Below, in pieces: positions 1 through 13,183 of a DNA stretch of 64,000 bases. A program made the translations under genes and the position numbers. The notes under the pieces are model-generated. The model had not been told where the DNA came from and ran no database searches. It saw nothing but the letters and a program-made list of their open reading frames with translations. Within the stretch, counting starts at the first letter, position 1. Every line of letters begins with the position of its first letter. The stretch comes from Diadema setosum (Eukaryota; Echinodermata; Echinoidea; Diadematoida; Diadematidae), in assembly GCA_033980235.1 (NCBI GenBank), contig CM067070.1, positions 5,215,544-5,279,543 on the forward strand. Reading direction: 5' to 3'.

Positions 1-548
1 CTGGCGTTAAGGAAACGCCCCTTTCATAGATTATGTTTCAAAGAGAAATTTAAAGCAAAACTTATTCATTCCACACCCGGTATCCACATGACACCTGCAA
101 ATATGCCCTTCTTCTTCATGTTGTTTTTTAACTATCATTTATATTTTGTTTAGTAAGAATTAAGTTTTGTGATTTTTTTTTCAAGGATAAGCCATTGACA
201 TTCCTTTGGCCTTTTTCTGCCCCCCCCCCCCCCCCCAGTGTTTGACGTAATCCTGTTTTCTCCACGTCCAGCTTTGAATATGTTTTTACCTTTGTACTTT
301 ATTGGTGATTTCTTGTGTACCAATTCTTGTATTTTTGTATATTTTTTTTTATCAAATGTAGAACAAATAAACTTGAACTTGTAGTGCAACTATATTATGA
401 TTACTTAACTATAACAAAACACCAAATTGCACACATACTAAGGATAATTGGCAGTGGGAACGACAGGATAACTGCGTAAGTCCTTCTACATCGTCACTCA
501 GAATTAAAATGCATATAATCTATCCTTCTCTTGTTCTTCTTTTAAGGG

Positions 549-710
549 GATGACTAGTAACTGATCAGTAGGAATCAGTGGGAATGCTGGGGGATGATTG
601 TTCCAATCCTTGTGGGATTCATTTAAAAGTACAGTATATATCTATTGTTGTGAGAAAATTACTTGCTTCAAAACGGTCTTTAAGTAATGTGCAGTTTAAT
701 GCCCGTCACT
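549..710. repeat. 160 bp dispersed repeat, copy 1
   Basis: GACTAGTAACTGATCAGTAG, GGGGATGATTGTTCCAAT, GTGGGATTCATTTAA and TCTATTGTTGTGAGAAAATT recur at 58575-58725. Both copies are in the same orientation. Confidence 0.85.
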
Positions 711-969
711 GTACAGGCATGCTAGCCTGGAGCCATTACTGCATATTACTTGAATATGAGACCATTCTTAAGTAAATAATTTTCACACATATTTTCATAT
801 TTTCATTCATTAAGTTTGTTTTTTCTTAAAAAATAAAAATAAAAGGGGGGAGTGATAAAATGACACTTATCTGCTAAATAGGGGTGGGAAATCATGTGAC
901 TGATGCTAAGAGACATTCGCTCTTCCGAAAGTTCGTAAATCCGAAAATGAAATAAGGTCCGTTATTCCG

Positions 970-1135
970 AAGGTTCGTTAATTGGAAAATGAAAGGTCTG
1001 TTATTCTCAAGGTTTGTTCATTGGCAAATGAAAATAGGGTGCGTACTAACGAACCTTCGGAATAACCAAACCTTCGGAATAATGAACCCGTATCTAAATT
1101 TCGAATGAACGAACCTTTGGAATACCGAACTGTAA
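970..1135. repeat. CGAACCTTCGGAATAA mirrored repeat
   Basis: Several TTCCGAAGGTTCGTTA-type and inverted AACGAACCTTCGGAATAA-type units alternate, ending in GGAATACCGAACTGTAACCG. A further isolated unit lies near 925. A palindromic satellite-like element. Confidence 0.7.
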
Positions 1136-1922
1136 CCGAGTCCCCGCACCATACATTGGTTGTGCATAGTGTCGTCAATATCGGTAACGTTGTTGCTGTT
1201 GTTGTTGTTGTTGTTTTAAGACTCCTTTTTTGATGATTAATCGCTTTTTTTTTATTATTTAGTCTTCCTAATAAGAACATATAAGGGCTACCAGAACAGC
1301 ACATAAATTTGCATAGACTTGTTCGACATAAGTCGGCCAGTGGAAGACTTTTTTTCTATTCGTATTATGTTGTTTTGCGTTGTCTTTTTCATGGTAAAGA
1401 GCGTGATCGCTATTTAAAGTCTCAGTAGCGCGTTCCGTTGTAAGATGCTTTCTTTCATAGAATGAAGTCTATCTATTGGGAGTTTCCCAAAACTGAAATC
1501 CTTCTTTTCATGTAATTGGCACACAATGGTGTCGGCGTAACGTTAGCGACAAATAGGGAAGGGATAGGTAAAATTGTTACGGCTTTCATAGATTTATAAG
1601 TCAGTTTTGCCAACCTGCATTCCAATTTCAATCAACGCTTTGAATGTATGAATACAGCTTCAACATGTTCAAGGAATTTCATTTGTGTACATACGCACGC
1701 TTCCATCTGTTAACTTGTGTATGAATGGTTCATTGTGAACGTTTCGAAAAATCCCCCACGTACGAACCTCAAGGACAAAAAAGGCGGGAAAACAGGAGGT
1801 GAGGCCTAAAATTGTGCTGGAACGCTGGATTATAATTTTGCTGGCTATCGCTTCTAAAATTACCCCAGCTGGCAAGGAATCAAAATACAAAAACTTGTCA
1901 CTTTATACGGTGACACGTATCA

Positions 1923-1971
1923 CAGACAGACAGACAGACAGACAGACAGGCACACACACACACACACACAC
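1923..1971. repeat. AGAC then CA microsatellite
   Basis: About seven AGAC units followed by ten CA units. A second CA tract of about 16 units lies at 2353-2384. Confidence 0.95.
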
Positions 1972-2351
1972 TTTTATGTATTTTGTCAGTCTTTTATTTT
2001 TCTTTCTTTTTCATATAAACCATAAATTATACAAATCAATTCGTGACATTGAAGATAACACAAAGTTTATTATGACAATTCCACATTGTCAATATTACGT
2101 ATGAAAAAGACAGAATTTTGTTCATAAAATCTTTCTTCCTTCTCCCTGTCTAAATCATTTTTGTTGGTTGTTTGTCAATTTTTCTTTCTTTTTCATATAA
2201 ACAATAATATAAAAATAAGATGATTGCAAAATAATACAAATTTCATTTTAACAACATAAATTCCACATTGCCAGTATAATTACGAATGAAAAAGAAAGAA
2301 TTTTGTGTATAAATAAGGGATAAAGAAAAGGCCAAAAAAGGATAAAGAAAA

Positions 2352-2385
<34 letters not shown>

Positions 2386-3275
2386 GGCTTCATACACACA
2401 CGAACACACCCAAGATTACACAAACACTTATCCGACGCAGTGCGAATCAAATTTAAACCAGGAAAACGAGTAGAAAATGATCGGAGTGAGTGTATCGGAT
2501 GGTTGAGGGACGGAGTGAGGGAGTAAAGGGGTCGATGATTATGGCACTATATTTTTGTGATCAAAATGAACTTCATTTTTTTTTTCGTAGACAATAATCA
2601 CCCAAGGTTTTTTTTTTTTTTTGACAGCATACACTCACTCTTAGCTTCGTTGAAGTTCGCCCACGCAACAACATTCAATGTACAAGCTGAGAAATAAATC
2701 TTATAGATGAGATCGTCTGATAAATTAGGAAAAGATTCCCCGTGCCGAGTTTGTGTCGACATCTATTAAATCTTCGGTGAGGATGAAGGTTGTAACATAT
2801 CCTTCAAAGTTAATGTCAATGTCGGAGGGTTGTCACTGAAATTCAGTCAAACAGCATAATTCCCCTCGTAAACAACTTACAGCCAGTTCTGAATACTGTG
2901 ATCTCCTATGGTAGCACTCAAGAGCAAAGAAGCAAACAACAGAAAAGAAATTTACTTCTAGTGATTCTCATGACTTGAGGAAAAAGTAAACACAAACTTA
3001 AAACATTCATTATCTTTTCCTTCTCTCTACTCACCATTCTCAATTTTATTATTAGGCTCCTAAAAAAATCATCATATATATATTTCTTTTAGGTTTCTTT
3101 GTTCATATAAAGTTTGATTATTCGATGATCTCTTTCTCTTTGTATAATCTTAAGCACTAACAGATATTATGTATGATATTAACGCATGATTGTACTATGT
3201 GTGTATGTGTGTCTTTGGGCGTGTGCGTGTGTTTGTGTGGCATTGATATTCAGCACATGGGGATCAGAATCAGTC

Positions 3276-3604
3276 TTAAAGGCATAATTTAGCATTTGCA
3301 GATGAAACAAAAATTAGTGCTTTAAAATAGTTCTAAAATGTGAGTTAGGGATAGAAGCAACCACTGTAAAAATTTGTATCGGCAAAATCAATGTTGAATA
3401 TTGTTAGATATACAAAATGTGAACAATAGTTATTATAAAAATGTTTCCAGATTAAACCGTCTACAGTTACGATTTATTGAGAAAAATACAGATATTCCCT
3501 TATATTTTGGGCTTTATCCGGAAAATTTTATATGATATGCATTAAATGTCATATCTTGATTTTTTTTTTTAAATCACTGTTCCCAAGAGTAAAGAGGATC
3601 TTAA
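3276..3604. mobile_element. 0.33 kb TTAAAGGCATAATTTA element, copy 1
   Basis: It shares more than 250 aligned bases with 53906-54273, including GCATTTGCAGATGAAACAAA, CAAAATGTGAACAATAGTTA and AAATGTTTCCAGA. TTAAAGG at the left and ACTTTAA-like sequence at the right suggest inverted tips. Confidence 0.85.
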
Positions 3605-3862
3605 AATATTTGCGTTACCAATGGCAACTTACTGGTATCAGATATAGATGGCATCTTCTCGTAAAGGTCCTGAAAAAAGGTTGACGAAAATTACTACACT
3701 GCTCATGAAGGGTGATAACTGATTACGGACAGGTCCTCGATTCTGCCTGCGTTTTTCACTGGAGGAGGTTTTAACATCGAACGCGTATCTCTTATCGACA
3801 AACGCAAATTACTCCAATCAGGATGTTGCTACTTTCCGCGGAATCAAGATATCGCGCAAAGG

Positions 3863-3896
<34 letters not shown>

Positions 3897-4693
3897 ACAC
3901 ACAACCATAAAATAACCTAGGCCCTACTTGGGAATGACCGATATTTTATGTCGGTAGTGATCGAGAGAAAATTGATACAGTATCGTGACCTTACGATCGA
4001 GACTCGCGATAAGATCCGGGCTTTGATGTGCAGGTAAAGTTTAGGGGGAAAACAGGAAAATTTCGAGGACGAATGAACGGGTAAGGTATAGTGTCACGTG
4101 GTCTATAGGGGTTTAAAGGGGAAGTTAACTTTACGTGCATGGTAGATGAATAGAAATGGGAAATACCACAACAATGAAATTTTTCCTTCCTAACGAGCCA
4201 AATAAAAAAAACAATAACGCGATAGGCACTGATAGGTAGGACACATTACTATGCTTCATAATGTCACAATCTGATCAAGAATTAATAGTTAGATTACAAT
4301 GTCGCCAAAATCAGATCACATTTTGTCGAACAATTGCCTTGTGGATGGTATGGAAATTGTGTGACATTTTTGTTCTTGTCTACACTTCAGCAACTAACAT
4401 CTCCTATCCGAAAACTCATCATCACTAAATCATTTATACTTTATTCTAATAAGAATGCCAAAGATAATCATATTAATTCGTAATGAAATTAAGTCGGAAG
4501 TACAATTACTACACAATCATTCATGAACCTCGTTAACTTTATGAAGTTTCTTAAAATGGTCGTTAACGTACAGGGTTCTCTGTGCAGATAATCCTTTTTC
4601 CCGCACAAAATCTCTCAACGCAGTCATCGTGTGAGACAAACGGCGGACACAAGTGATCCTTCAAGATCTCCAAATAAAGAGCGCCCTCTTTTG

Positions 4694-4756
4694 TCCGTCT
4701 GTCTGTCTGTCTGTCTCTCTCTCTCAGTATATTTCTCTCTCCCTCTCTCTCTCTCT
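4694..4756. repeat. GTCT then CT microsatellite
   Basis: Five GTCT units and an imperfect CT tract. Confidence 0.93.
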
Positions 4757-6725
4757 ACATAATTATGATTGTGTGTACTATGTATGCTATATAATAGATA
4801 CTGTACATTAATTCGTGTAGTATTGTAATACGTATCTGCGCTCTGTTTGTCCAATGAGTACGGAATGCATGACTACCCTACTGTATATCAAATTAAGAAT
4901 GATAGTATTCAAATCATGGTACATGTACACTGTAGCTCGTTTTTACGCAAGCACGCGACTATAATACTTACAGGTAGTCAACATTGTACCATCAGATGAT
5001 CAACATTATTATAAGCACAGTCCTGGAACCTCGCAGAAAACACGAGGAGTCACGATCAATATCATCCCGTCTAAGCAGTTTGGAAAGTTAGAAATTTTAC
5101 GCGCGGAGGTGGGAACCTCCCTGGTTTACCAATCACCACGGACAGAATGGTGTTTAATTATATTAAAGTATGTGTGAGTCTTAATACGATACGGACATCA
5201 GAAAATAATTGGAAATAGATAAATCGTCAATCAGTAAACACTCAATATAGTCATCAATACACACAAAACCACAGTATATATAGGACATATAAATACACGC
5301 ATCACTTGATGATACCCCTTCAAAGCAATCAACAAAAACAGGCAAAAGACACAGTATTCACGGAACAACACTAAAGAAGGTTAAATCACAAACTAGACAC
5401 TTTTTGCATTCTTCATTAGAGAGAAAAAATACAAAGAAAAATGTATAGGGCCTACTCCATGCAGGGTACAGGAAAAAAAAAAACACACAACAACAACACG
5501 AAGTAAACTTTTGCCGGATGGGTTGTTATTTTCGCTGTTGATCTGTTGGTTGAGCTGTTGGTTTCAAGTGCAACTTTAACATCGTATAACGTCTTTACAT
5601 AATGTTGTTGGGAGATCAAACTTACAGACAGGAACTACGGCTATACGCCATGAATGTTAATATTATTATTTATTTTTGTTTTATCCCTCCTTTATCTCTG
5701 TACGCTCCAAATTTGATTAAAAATGAAGGATATTGTGTGGACGAGATGCGACTCTCCCTAATTGGACCGGATCCTAAATCTTTCTTTACGCCTCCTATCT
5801 CATTCGGATTAAGTTTTAGCGCGAAAATCCTCACCACTTTTGTTCCATCCTGATTGTAAACAAAAGACAACCATTTAAAATATCACTCTCATTCCCAGTC
5901 CGCGAGGAAGCGCTCATTAAAGCGGAGCTTAACGACATTATTTCGCATTTTCTTAGCGGAATGGATTCATGATATGTTGCATTATCGTTACTCTTGTCAG
6001 TTATATTTTTGGGAGGAAAGGGGAGGGGCTGATAAAGAGATAAGAGAGGAGAAGCTTGGCCTTTTTTTTTTCTTTTTTCTTTTAGCCCGAGGCAGAAAAT
6101 TATGCGGTAAGGCTTTCTATCGATAAACAAACTGTGTAAATAGTACTCGTTAAGACTGGTTGTTCAAAATCTGCTTTACTTTTGATCGTGCGGCCAAACG
6201 AATTTTTTTTTCATTTTGAAGGCTTTGCATACATGTCAAATGATTAAATCGGCATAGATAATAATATGAATCTGAGGGACAAGCGTTTACGCACAATTGA
6301 TATTCAAAGTATCAAAGTTATTACAAGACTTAACTTTGAATCAGAGCTGTTTCATTGTCCCCTTCCTTGAAGGCGCAGATACTTTTTTTTTTTGTCACAA
6401 TGATATAAATGGATATTACATGCAATAACTTTTCTGATTACCGATCAAAGTTCAGAGTTCAAAAGCCCTGTTTGTACTTGAAAAGGGGGCATTATGATTT
6501 TGGACCAGACCTATATCTTTTACAGTACATTGTACTATATAAAATGGTGAATTGAAATTGAAATTGAGAAGAACCATAGCGGTTATATCAATAAAAAAGT
6601 TACAACCAATTAATTAGTTGGGTAATGTTGATGCCAAAATCATCTTCGTATTCTTATAAGACATTGTAAGGCTAGCATCTCAGAATGTAATTGCATATTC
6701 TTTCTTGGTGGAAAATCACAGGTGG

Positions 6726-6892
6726 ACCTGGCACCCATTTCACACAAAAATACAGGATAGCAACTCTTGCTGGAGTGGCAACTTCCCATAGCAACAACCA
6801 CTCAGGAAGCTGGATTTTTGTTGTTACCATGACAACTGTCATTTCAGCAAGAGTTGCTGTCATGTCAAGTTTTTATGAAATGGGGCACCTGG
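6726..6892. mobile_element. 167 bp CCTGGCACCCATTTCA element
   Basis: Imperfect ends CCTGGCACCCATTTCACAC and TATGAAATGGGGCACCTGG. The internal GCAACTCTTGCTG and CAGCAAGAGTTGC are perfect inverted mates. A GTTGTTACCATGACAAC palindrome lies inside. Confidence 0.75.
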
Positions 6893-8398
6893 TTACACTC
6901 ATGAAACCTCTACAAAAGCATAAATTTTGTACATGTCAAGACACACATACACATACAAAACAAAATACCTCTTCATCTTCTGTATACACAGACACAGACA
7001 CACACACACACATACATAACAAATATACACTGTACATACATACACTAGCCCATCGCCTTTTGCTATATATTATTATTTATATATTATCATTATATATATA
7101 TATATATTATATTATACTGCTTCTCCTACATCCCTATATACACTTTAGCCCTTGTAACATGCATGGCAAAACCCTTGACACTGCAAGCAACTGCAAAACA
7201 GTTGAGAAAATGCACACACACAAAAATGTGAACGAGACAGACAATTTCTTTTATATGTTCCAAAATATATTTATTAGCTCTGCTAAAAAAAAAGAGATAA
7301 AAATGACAAGCAAGTTACCAGCAAACTACACATACGTGTACATTTAAAAATATGTAGCAAAAGGCTGGGTCTTGTTTCTACAGATATACTGTCAGTATTG
7401 ATGCCTACCCGTCTCTTTACACTTTTCCACCTTTTTTTTTTTTTGGCCATAATTATACCTATATGGGCCACAAGCACACCTCATGCTCTATCTTTGAAGA
7501 AGAAAAGTACATGTATTGACATATATTGCAAATTCCAAAAAATAATACATCAAAAATTACGACATAGTATTCTCTTGTTTCAAAGATAGGATATCACTTG
7601 CATGAGCTAGTTTAGATTTCAAACACATGTAACATATATTGAATTTTTGATTTCTCTACATCTAATATCATTATTATTATTATTATCCTTTTCCTCTGCT
7701 TCTATACTTTACACGAGAGTCAATCTCATAATGACAGTGCAGAGTTTATCAAAAATCCAGACCACATAAAATCATATTGGCATAAATCCAAACTTGGACC
7801 AATCAAATTCTCACACATGAATGACATGGAGTTACCAGTATATAATCCCTTCTTCTCAACATCTGCACATAATCTTGGGCAAGCTGTTGCCAACTGATTC
7901 CATTTTGCTTGTCCTCAATAAGTCTGTACGAGCAGAATTACAAACTAATTTCTGACACCTCAACCTGATAAGTCTTTGCTGATATAAATATGAATTGGCA
8001 GATATAAGATTTTTATTTGTTTTTTATTTCTGTTATTGTTATTATTATTATTTTTTTTACTACAGTATTGTTAAAATAAAAATAATTGACACCAACACTG
8101 CATGTTACAATTGGGTTTGCAAGGGCCACACATGACTGCATCTAAATGGCAGGCTGAATCCCCCAAACCTGCCCTTATCTTAATGCAAGCTTTCTTCACT
8201 TTCTTCATTTCTGTAACAGGTGTCTAGAAACAGCATTGGACCAATAATACATTAATGGAAAGTTGAGATCCTGGAGAATTAACTTTCCCCAAATTAGTAA
8301 AAAAACGGCAATTTTATCAGGGTGGAGGGACATGATGGGCAATGTCTACTCATCTATAATCCAATACAAGAGGGAGCCCTTTTCATTTGTTAATAGTG

Positions 8399-8539
8399 AG
8401 CTTTAGATTTTAGACGCGCGGACGTTCAAAGAGAAAAAAACATGATCTGAGCGTGCGCAGTAGCGCGGATAAAGTTACTGCGCACGCTCAGATCATGTTT
8501 TTTTCTCTTTGAACGTCCGCGCGTCTAAAATCTAAAGCT
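8399..8539. repeat. Perfect 64 bp-arm palindrome with 13 nt loop
   Basis: Bases 8399-8462 are the exact reverse complement of 8476-8539. The arms start AGCTTTAGATTTTAGACGCG. They are CpG-rich (ACGCGCGGACG, GAGCGTGCGCAG) in an AT-rich setting. AGGGAGCC at 8371 mirrors GGCTCCCT-like sequence just outside the right arm, so the original element may have started further left. Probably a recent miniature inverted-repeat element. Confidence 0.92.
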
Positions 8540-9044
8540 CCCTAATGTTTTTTCTCTGGCAAAACTGTGAGAGTGCTTCAAGCTAAATGGCCACATTACA
8601 GTGAGCCTATTCCAGCTGTAAAATCCCACAATTTTGAGGTCATGATAGTGGAAATGTTTTGATATAGACAATGTCCGCAGAGTTATGAGCAAAAATTACA
8701 CAAGATTGATAATAGATGTCTATTGAAGCACTAGCATTACAGAAAAAATGCTTGCATTAAGAAAAAAATAATCACACACATACACATATAACTGAAACAA
8801 TCCTTAGACAAAGTCTGTTCAGCTATGACAAAAATTGCATCACAATAATCATAGATGTTTACCGTAGTAAAAACTCAAATGTAACATTCTTGCATATCTT
8901 TTCTTCCTGCATATTGAGCTGAGCTAATGCAATATATGGTGTTTAGATTCAGAGAAAAATGCTCATAGACATGGAAATACTGATTGTTTGAAACAGCCCT
9001 TCCCATGTACCTACTGGCTACAACTAGAAAAACAAACAACACGA

Positions 9045-9110
9045 AAACAAACATACAAACAAACAAACAAACAAACAAACAAACAAACAAACAGACAAAC
9101 AAACAAACAA
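9045..9110. repeat. AAAC microsatellite
   Basis: Near-perfect AAAC repeat with one GAC interruption. A related AAAAC tract is at 10213-10295. Confidence 0.95.
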
Positions 9111-9477
9111 AGAAGCCCTGTATACATCACCAAGAAGAAGAATGTGGCAAATTTACACATGAATCAGCCATTTCATGTCTAATGAACTAATTGCAATGGT
9201 TTTGTGGCAGTGATGGCAATAATCAAAACCGGAACTAGGGGTTTTCTTGGCACTCGCATTTGGCAGCTACACACTAATAGGCAAGGTGCACTGATGAGCC
9301 CCAAGAGTGCTGCTAAGTACATTTTCTGTGACACAAATAACTTTACAAAGAATCTTACAAAGAAACTTTACAAAGAACCAATGCAATGCTGAGATAATGG
9401 CACATTATTCATGTAGACAAATGACCCAGGTTATTGGTACAAACTTTTAGTGTGTGCGTGCCACAACATTACATGTG

Positions 9478-9480
9478 CAG

Positions 9481-9523
<43 letters not shown>

Positions 9524-9560
9524 ACTACTACTACTACTACTGCTACTACTACTACTACTA

Positions 9561-9635
<75 letters not shown>

Positions 9636-9665
9636 TTATTACTACTATTACCACTACTACTACAT
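9478..9665. repeat. CTG/CTA trinucleotide microsatellite, 188 bp
   Basis: Eleven CTG units are followed by about fifty CTA units with single changes. All open frames across it are simple-repeat artefacts. Confidence 0.97.
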
Positions 9666-10252
9666 TATCATTGAAACCATAAATATAGTTCTGGATATCT
9701 CTTCAAAAAGATTAAGTATAATGTTTTCTTCTGATCAGAAATCTCTTGGACTCTGGTTTATCCTCCAGCATTGATGAGATGGTTTATATTTTTTGGTAGC
9801 TGAGTAACGCATCCTTTCAGAACAGCCTCTACAGAGTTACGTGTACAGTCAAGCAAATAAATAGCACTCGCTTCATAACCTCATTACAAGATTCAAGAAA
9901 TGCTTGTATCCTAACCGTCATCGCAAAAGGATTTTGGCAGGGATTTCTGCTTCTTTCCATTTCAAGGTTTTGAAAGAGACAACAGACTTCAAATGTGTAA
10001 TCTTAATCATGTGAGTACTACGGGTGTAGTATGTGCACAATATTGTTTTAAACTGATAATCTTCTCTGCCTATATGCAAATGTTAAGAACATGATTGTAA
10101 AACCACAGTTAGATCTTGGACTAGCACAGAGGGTGGTAACCATGACAACAGCCTTTGATGAAGTATACAAAAATACTTGTACAAACTTCATGCAAGTCAC
10201 ATGATACTGAGTAAAAAAAAAACAAAAAAAAAAACAAAAACAAAACAAAAAC

Positions 10253-10283
<31 letters not shown>

Positions 10284-10548
10284 CAAAACAAAACATTTCA
10301 GCCAAGTACTGTATATGCCATATACTTCAAGGGCATTTAAGTATGTAAAAAAACAGACATGCAACTATACTGCATGACACTTTTGCCAGTGGTTAGATTT
10401 GTGATTGATCACAGCAATTCACATGAATGAAGACAGATGCTGATTGCAAATTGTGTTTAGCATAAATCGAGGTAATGTCTGCATACCATTCACTCATAAC
10501 TCTAACAAATCTTATTATGATAATGAGCTTAGAATGCAAACAGACCAT

Positions 10549-10740
10549 TATTATTATTATTATTATTATCACCATTCTTATATAGCGCATAATACCTTTG
10601 GCAAGGTCTCTATGCGCTATGCCACCATGATTACAAAAGGAGTGTAGCCACAGGGGGAAGAGCAACTAACTGCTCGGAATACTGAGTGACTACGCATTAC
10701 ACATCATCGGGTGTGCAAAGAATCAAGTAACTTTGTTTCC
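10549..10740. repeat. TTA repeat followed by a TTATATAGCGC element
   Basis: A (TTA)7 tract leads into CTTATATAGCGCATAATACC, GTCTCTATGCGCTATGCC and CGCATTACACATCATCGGG. The pair TAGCGCATAA/TATGCGCTA is inverted. Resembles a dispersed invertebrate repeat with a TTA tail; class uncertain. Confidence 0.6.
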
Positions 10741-10888
10741 CCGCTTTTGTCTGTCAGAAATTCATATGTCTATGGAAATGGCACTTCCACAAATGTTCAA
10801 ATGCCCCACTACAATAAATAAGTTTATGAAATGTTTATGTTTTGGTAGTTTTGTATTTGTTTTTCCTTTTTTTTAACCTCCATTTCCA

Positions 10889-11059
10889 GGGCAGTGTTTC
10901 ATGAAAGTTGTTAGCCCTGACAAGTTGTCAGTCTCTGAAAATTACCCCAGTAACAGTCAGTGACCACAGCTTCTCAGCCAATCAAAACCAAAGATTTCAC
11001 TGAAATTGTCAGAAACTGTGAACTTGTCGGGGCTGACAACTTTCATGAAACGGTGCCCA
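10889..11059. mobile_element. 171 bp GGGCAGTGTTTCATGAAAG element
   Basis: GGGCAGTGTTTCATGAAAGT on the left and ACTTTCATGAAACGGTGCCC on the right are inverted mates with two mismatches. The internal GACAAGTTGTCAG and GAACTTGTCGGGGC also mirror each other. A MITE. Confidence 0.85.
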
Positions 11060-11437
11060 GATCACCTTTTCTAAAGTGTGGCTATCAAAAAAACAACAAC
11101 AACAATTAATTGTTTTTAGTACGAACTGCTTAGCATAAGGTCAGTTAAATAGTTAATAGTAAAATCATGGAAGATTGTCATATATTAACAGTTGTCTATG
11201 GATGGAATTATGGCTTGGAAATTCCAACAAATGTATACTGTAAACCAAAGTATTTCAGCCTTTTTACTAAAGCAGACATGACGTGAAACATGGGTGCTAT
11301 CCGTGATACTGGTAAAATCATACCAACATGCACTAAAGTAAAATTCTGTAAATAGCACCGAAAAAGTAGTATCTGTTGACACTAACAAAAGGTTTTGTTG
11401 TGTAAAATCTACGGAGAATGAACTTTGAACTGTAAAC

Positions 11438-11639
11438 TACAGTTGACTCCCGATACAACTGTATAAAGAGTCCTCGGGACCGGCAGTTTTCTTTTGTTAT
11501 ATCGAAATTTCATTATACAATTTAACCGAACAAATAAACAATATAAAACATAGAGCGGATAACTGTTGGGAATGGATTTTTACTTCGTTTTAACCGGAAT
11601 TTCATTATAACCGTGTTCGTTATAATGACAGTGCACTGC
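11438..11639. mobile_element. 202 bp TACAGT...GTTATAATG element, copy 1
   Basis: Blocks GGACCGGCAGTTTTCTTTTG, TTATATCGAAATTTCATTAT, AACAAATAAACAAT and GTTCGTTATAATGACAGTGC recur in the same order at 53409-53619. The ends are roughly inverted. Confidence 0.8.
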
Positions 11640-12229
11640 ATGATGAACGTTGCCCATTATTTTGAAGTATGGTAGGACACTATTATATAATTTGGGAACG
11701 AACTTGGTCCATTGGATTCAATCATGACCTTGGTATGTCAGTCATTTTTGAAATATGCCTTCTACAAACTTCAGATTTAAATCATGCTCTGTGTTAATCG
11801 TCCTTTCTCCATTCATTCGCATTCCATAGCCACACTGTTCGCCGACTTCGTTCTCTTCTTGGTTTCATGAATCTTCACTGCTCCCTCCTATCTCCATGAT
11901 TCTCCAACATTCAACACCTTCCTCTTCCTCTTCCCTTCTATTTCATCTTTCCCCTTCTAACGATGTCCGAACATCTTACTTGATTCTCACACTATTCTTC
12001 CTTACCACTCTCTGTGTTCCTTTCTCTACTGTCTCCACTAGTGCAACTTCAACTTCCAGCCCATTACTGTCTCCCACTCTTCACTTTTTTCTCCTCCTCA
12101 CAACCCCCATATGTCGCTTCCCTCTTCGTTTCTCCTCTTTCTAAGCTCTTCTTCCAAACTACGATCCGGTTAAGGACTACATACACATGGTGTCACCGCA
12201 AATCTTTCTTCCTAATGCTCTGAGTTTAG

Positions 12230-12260
<31 letters not shown>

Positions 12261-12830
12261 TCTTGTAGGTGTTGGCAAAACATGGCTCCCTTGCCAACCA
12301 ATGATTTGTCAAGATTTTCAGAGCAAAAATACAATTTCTTATGATTTCATCATAATGCTGCATGCAGTAAAAGTCTCTTACTCACACCATCACACCAATC
12401 TATGATAACAGTATACCATGACTGCCAGGCTGTTACATGTCTTTGCTTCTTTTTTTTTTCCTTTCAGTTTGCTTTTTTATTTTGGCTTTACATTGGTTAA
12501 CCTGTTGAAGACTATAGTCCCAACTAACAATATAGGGCATGTGTCCATGGGAAATGTGTGTCATAGCAAAATTACCTCATTCTCAACAGATGAGGTAGTC
12601 CACAATCTGTATTTTCTTTTTGTTGCTGTTGTTGACTCATAACAAAGCATGACGCCAGAGCAAGTCTGGACATGCTAGATCAAGTCGACGCATTTTGAGG
12701 AAAAGAAAGAAAGAGAAACAAACATGGGACAATACTATTCCTGGCAAACAACAACAACAACACTTGGGGATTGCACATAAATGGGTGTCTTGGCAGTGCT
12801 GTGACAGTAATAATGACTTTAATGATGATG

Positions 12831-12920
12831 GCGGTGTTGAGGACAAGCTGTTTTTGCTATAACATGCATTCCCATAGACACCTGCCGGAGTATGCTTACG
12901 ACTCGTCCTCAACGGGTTAA
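12831..12920. mobile_element. 90 bp TTAACCCGTTGAGGAC element, copy 1
   Basis: The right end CGTCCTCAACGGGTTAA is intact, the left end decayed (GCGGTGTTGAGGAC). The core has CCCATAGACACCTGCC and GAGTATGCTTACGACTCG. Confidence 0.8.
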
Positions 12921-13019
12921 CAGAAACACTGAAGATGCTATCCTTGGTGACTGAAACCATAATTATGATGAATGCCTGTAAGATGTGTAATCCTGCCATG
13001 GTGTGATGGTACATAAACC

Positions 13020-13183
13020 AGGGCTCCACACTAACTTTTATTTTTGGTGGCCCAAAGGCAAACATTCGACCTTTTTTGCTGGCCCGATCAGGCCACCAAA
13101 TTCTTCATTTCTGAAATTTTGGTGGCCCGACGTGCATTTTTGGTGGCCCTGGGCCACCGGGCCACCGTTAGTGTCGAGCCCTG
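13020..13183. mobile_element. 164 bp hAT-like MITE with 8 bp target duplication
   Basis: The ends CAGGGCTCCACACTAAC and GTTAGTGTCGAGCCCTG are inverted. CATAAACC is directly repeated at 13012-13019 and 13184-13191 (the last C may belong to the element). The interior has GGTGGCCC/GGGCCACC repeats. Confidence 0.85.

Noticed and set aside
6691..7347. A 218-codon plus-strand ORF
   Set aside because: It crosses a MITE, a CA repeat and TATA-rich sequence. Its translation is low-complexity (runs of TH, YI) with no domain.
9434..9774. Several overlapping ORFs of poly-Leu, poly-Thr, poly-Tyr and poly-Val
   Set aside because: They are readings of the CTG/CTA microsatellite.
12637..13065. A 142-codon minus-strand ORF
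   Set aside because: It runs through two MITEs and a CAA repeat. The translation has no domain.
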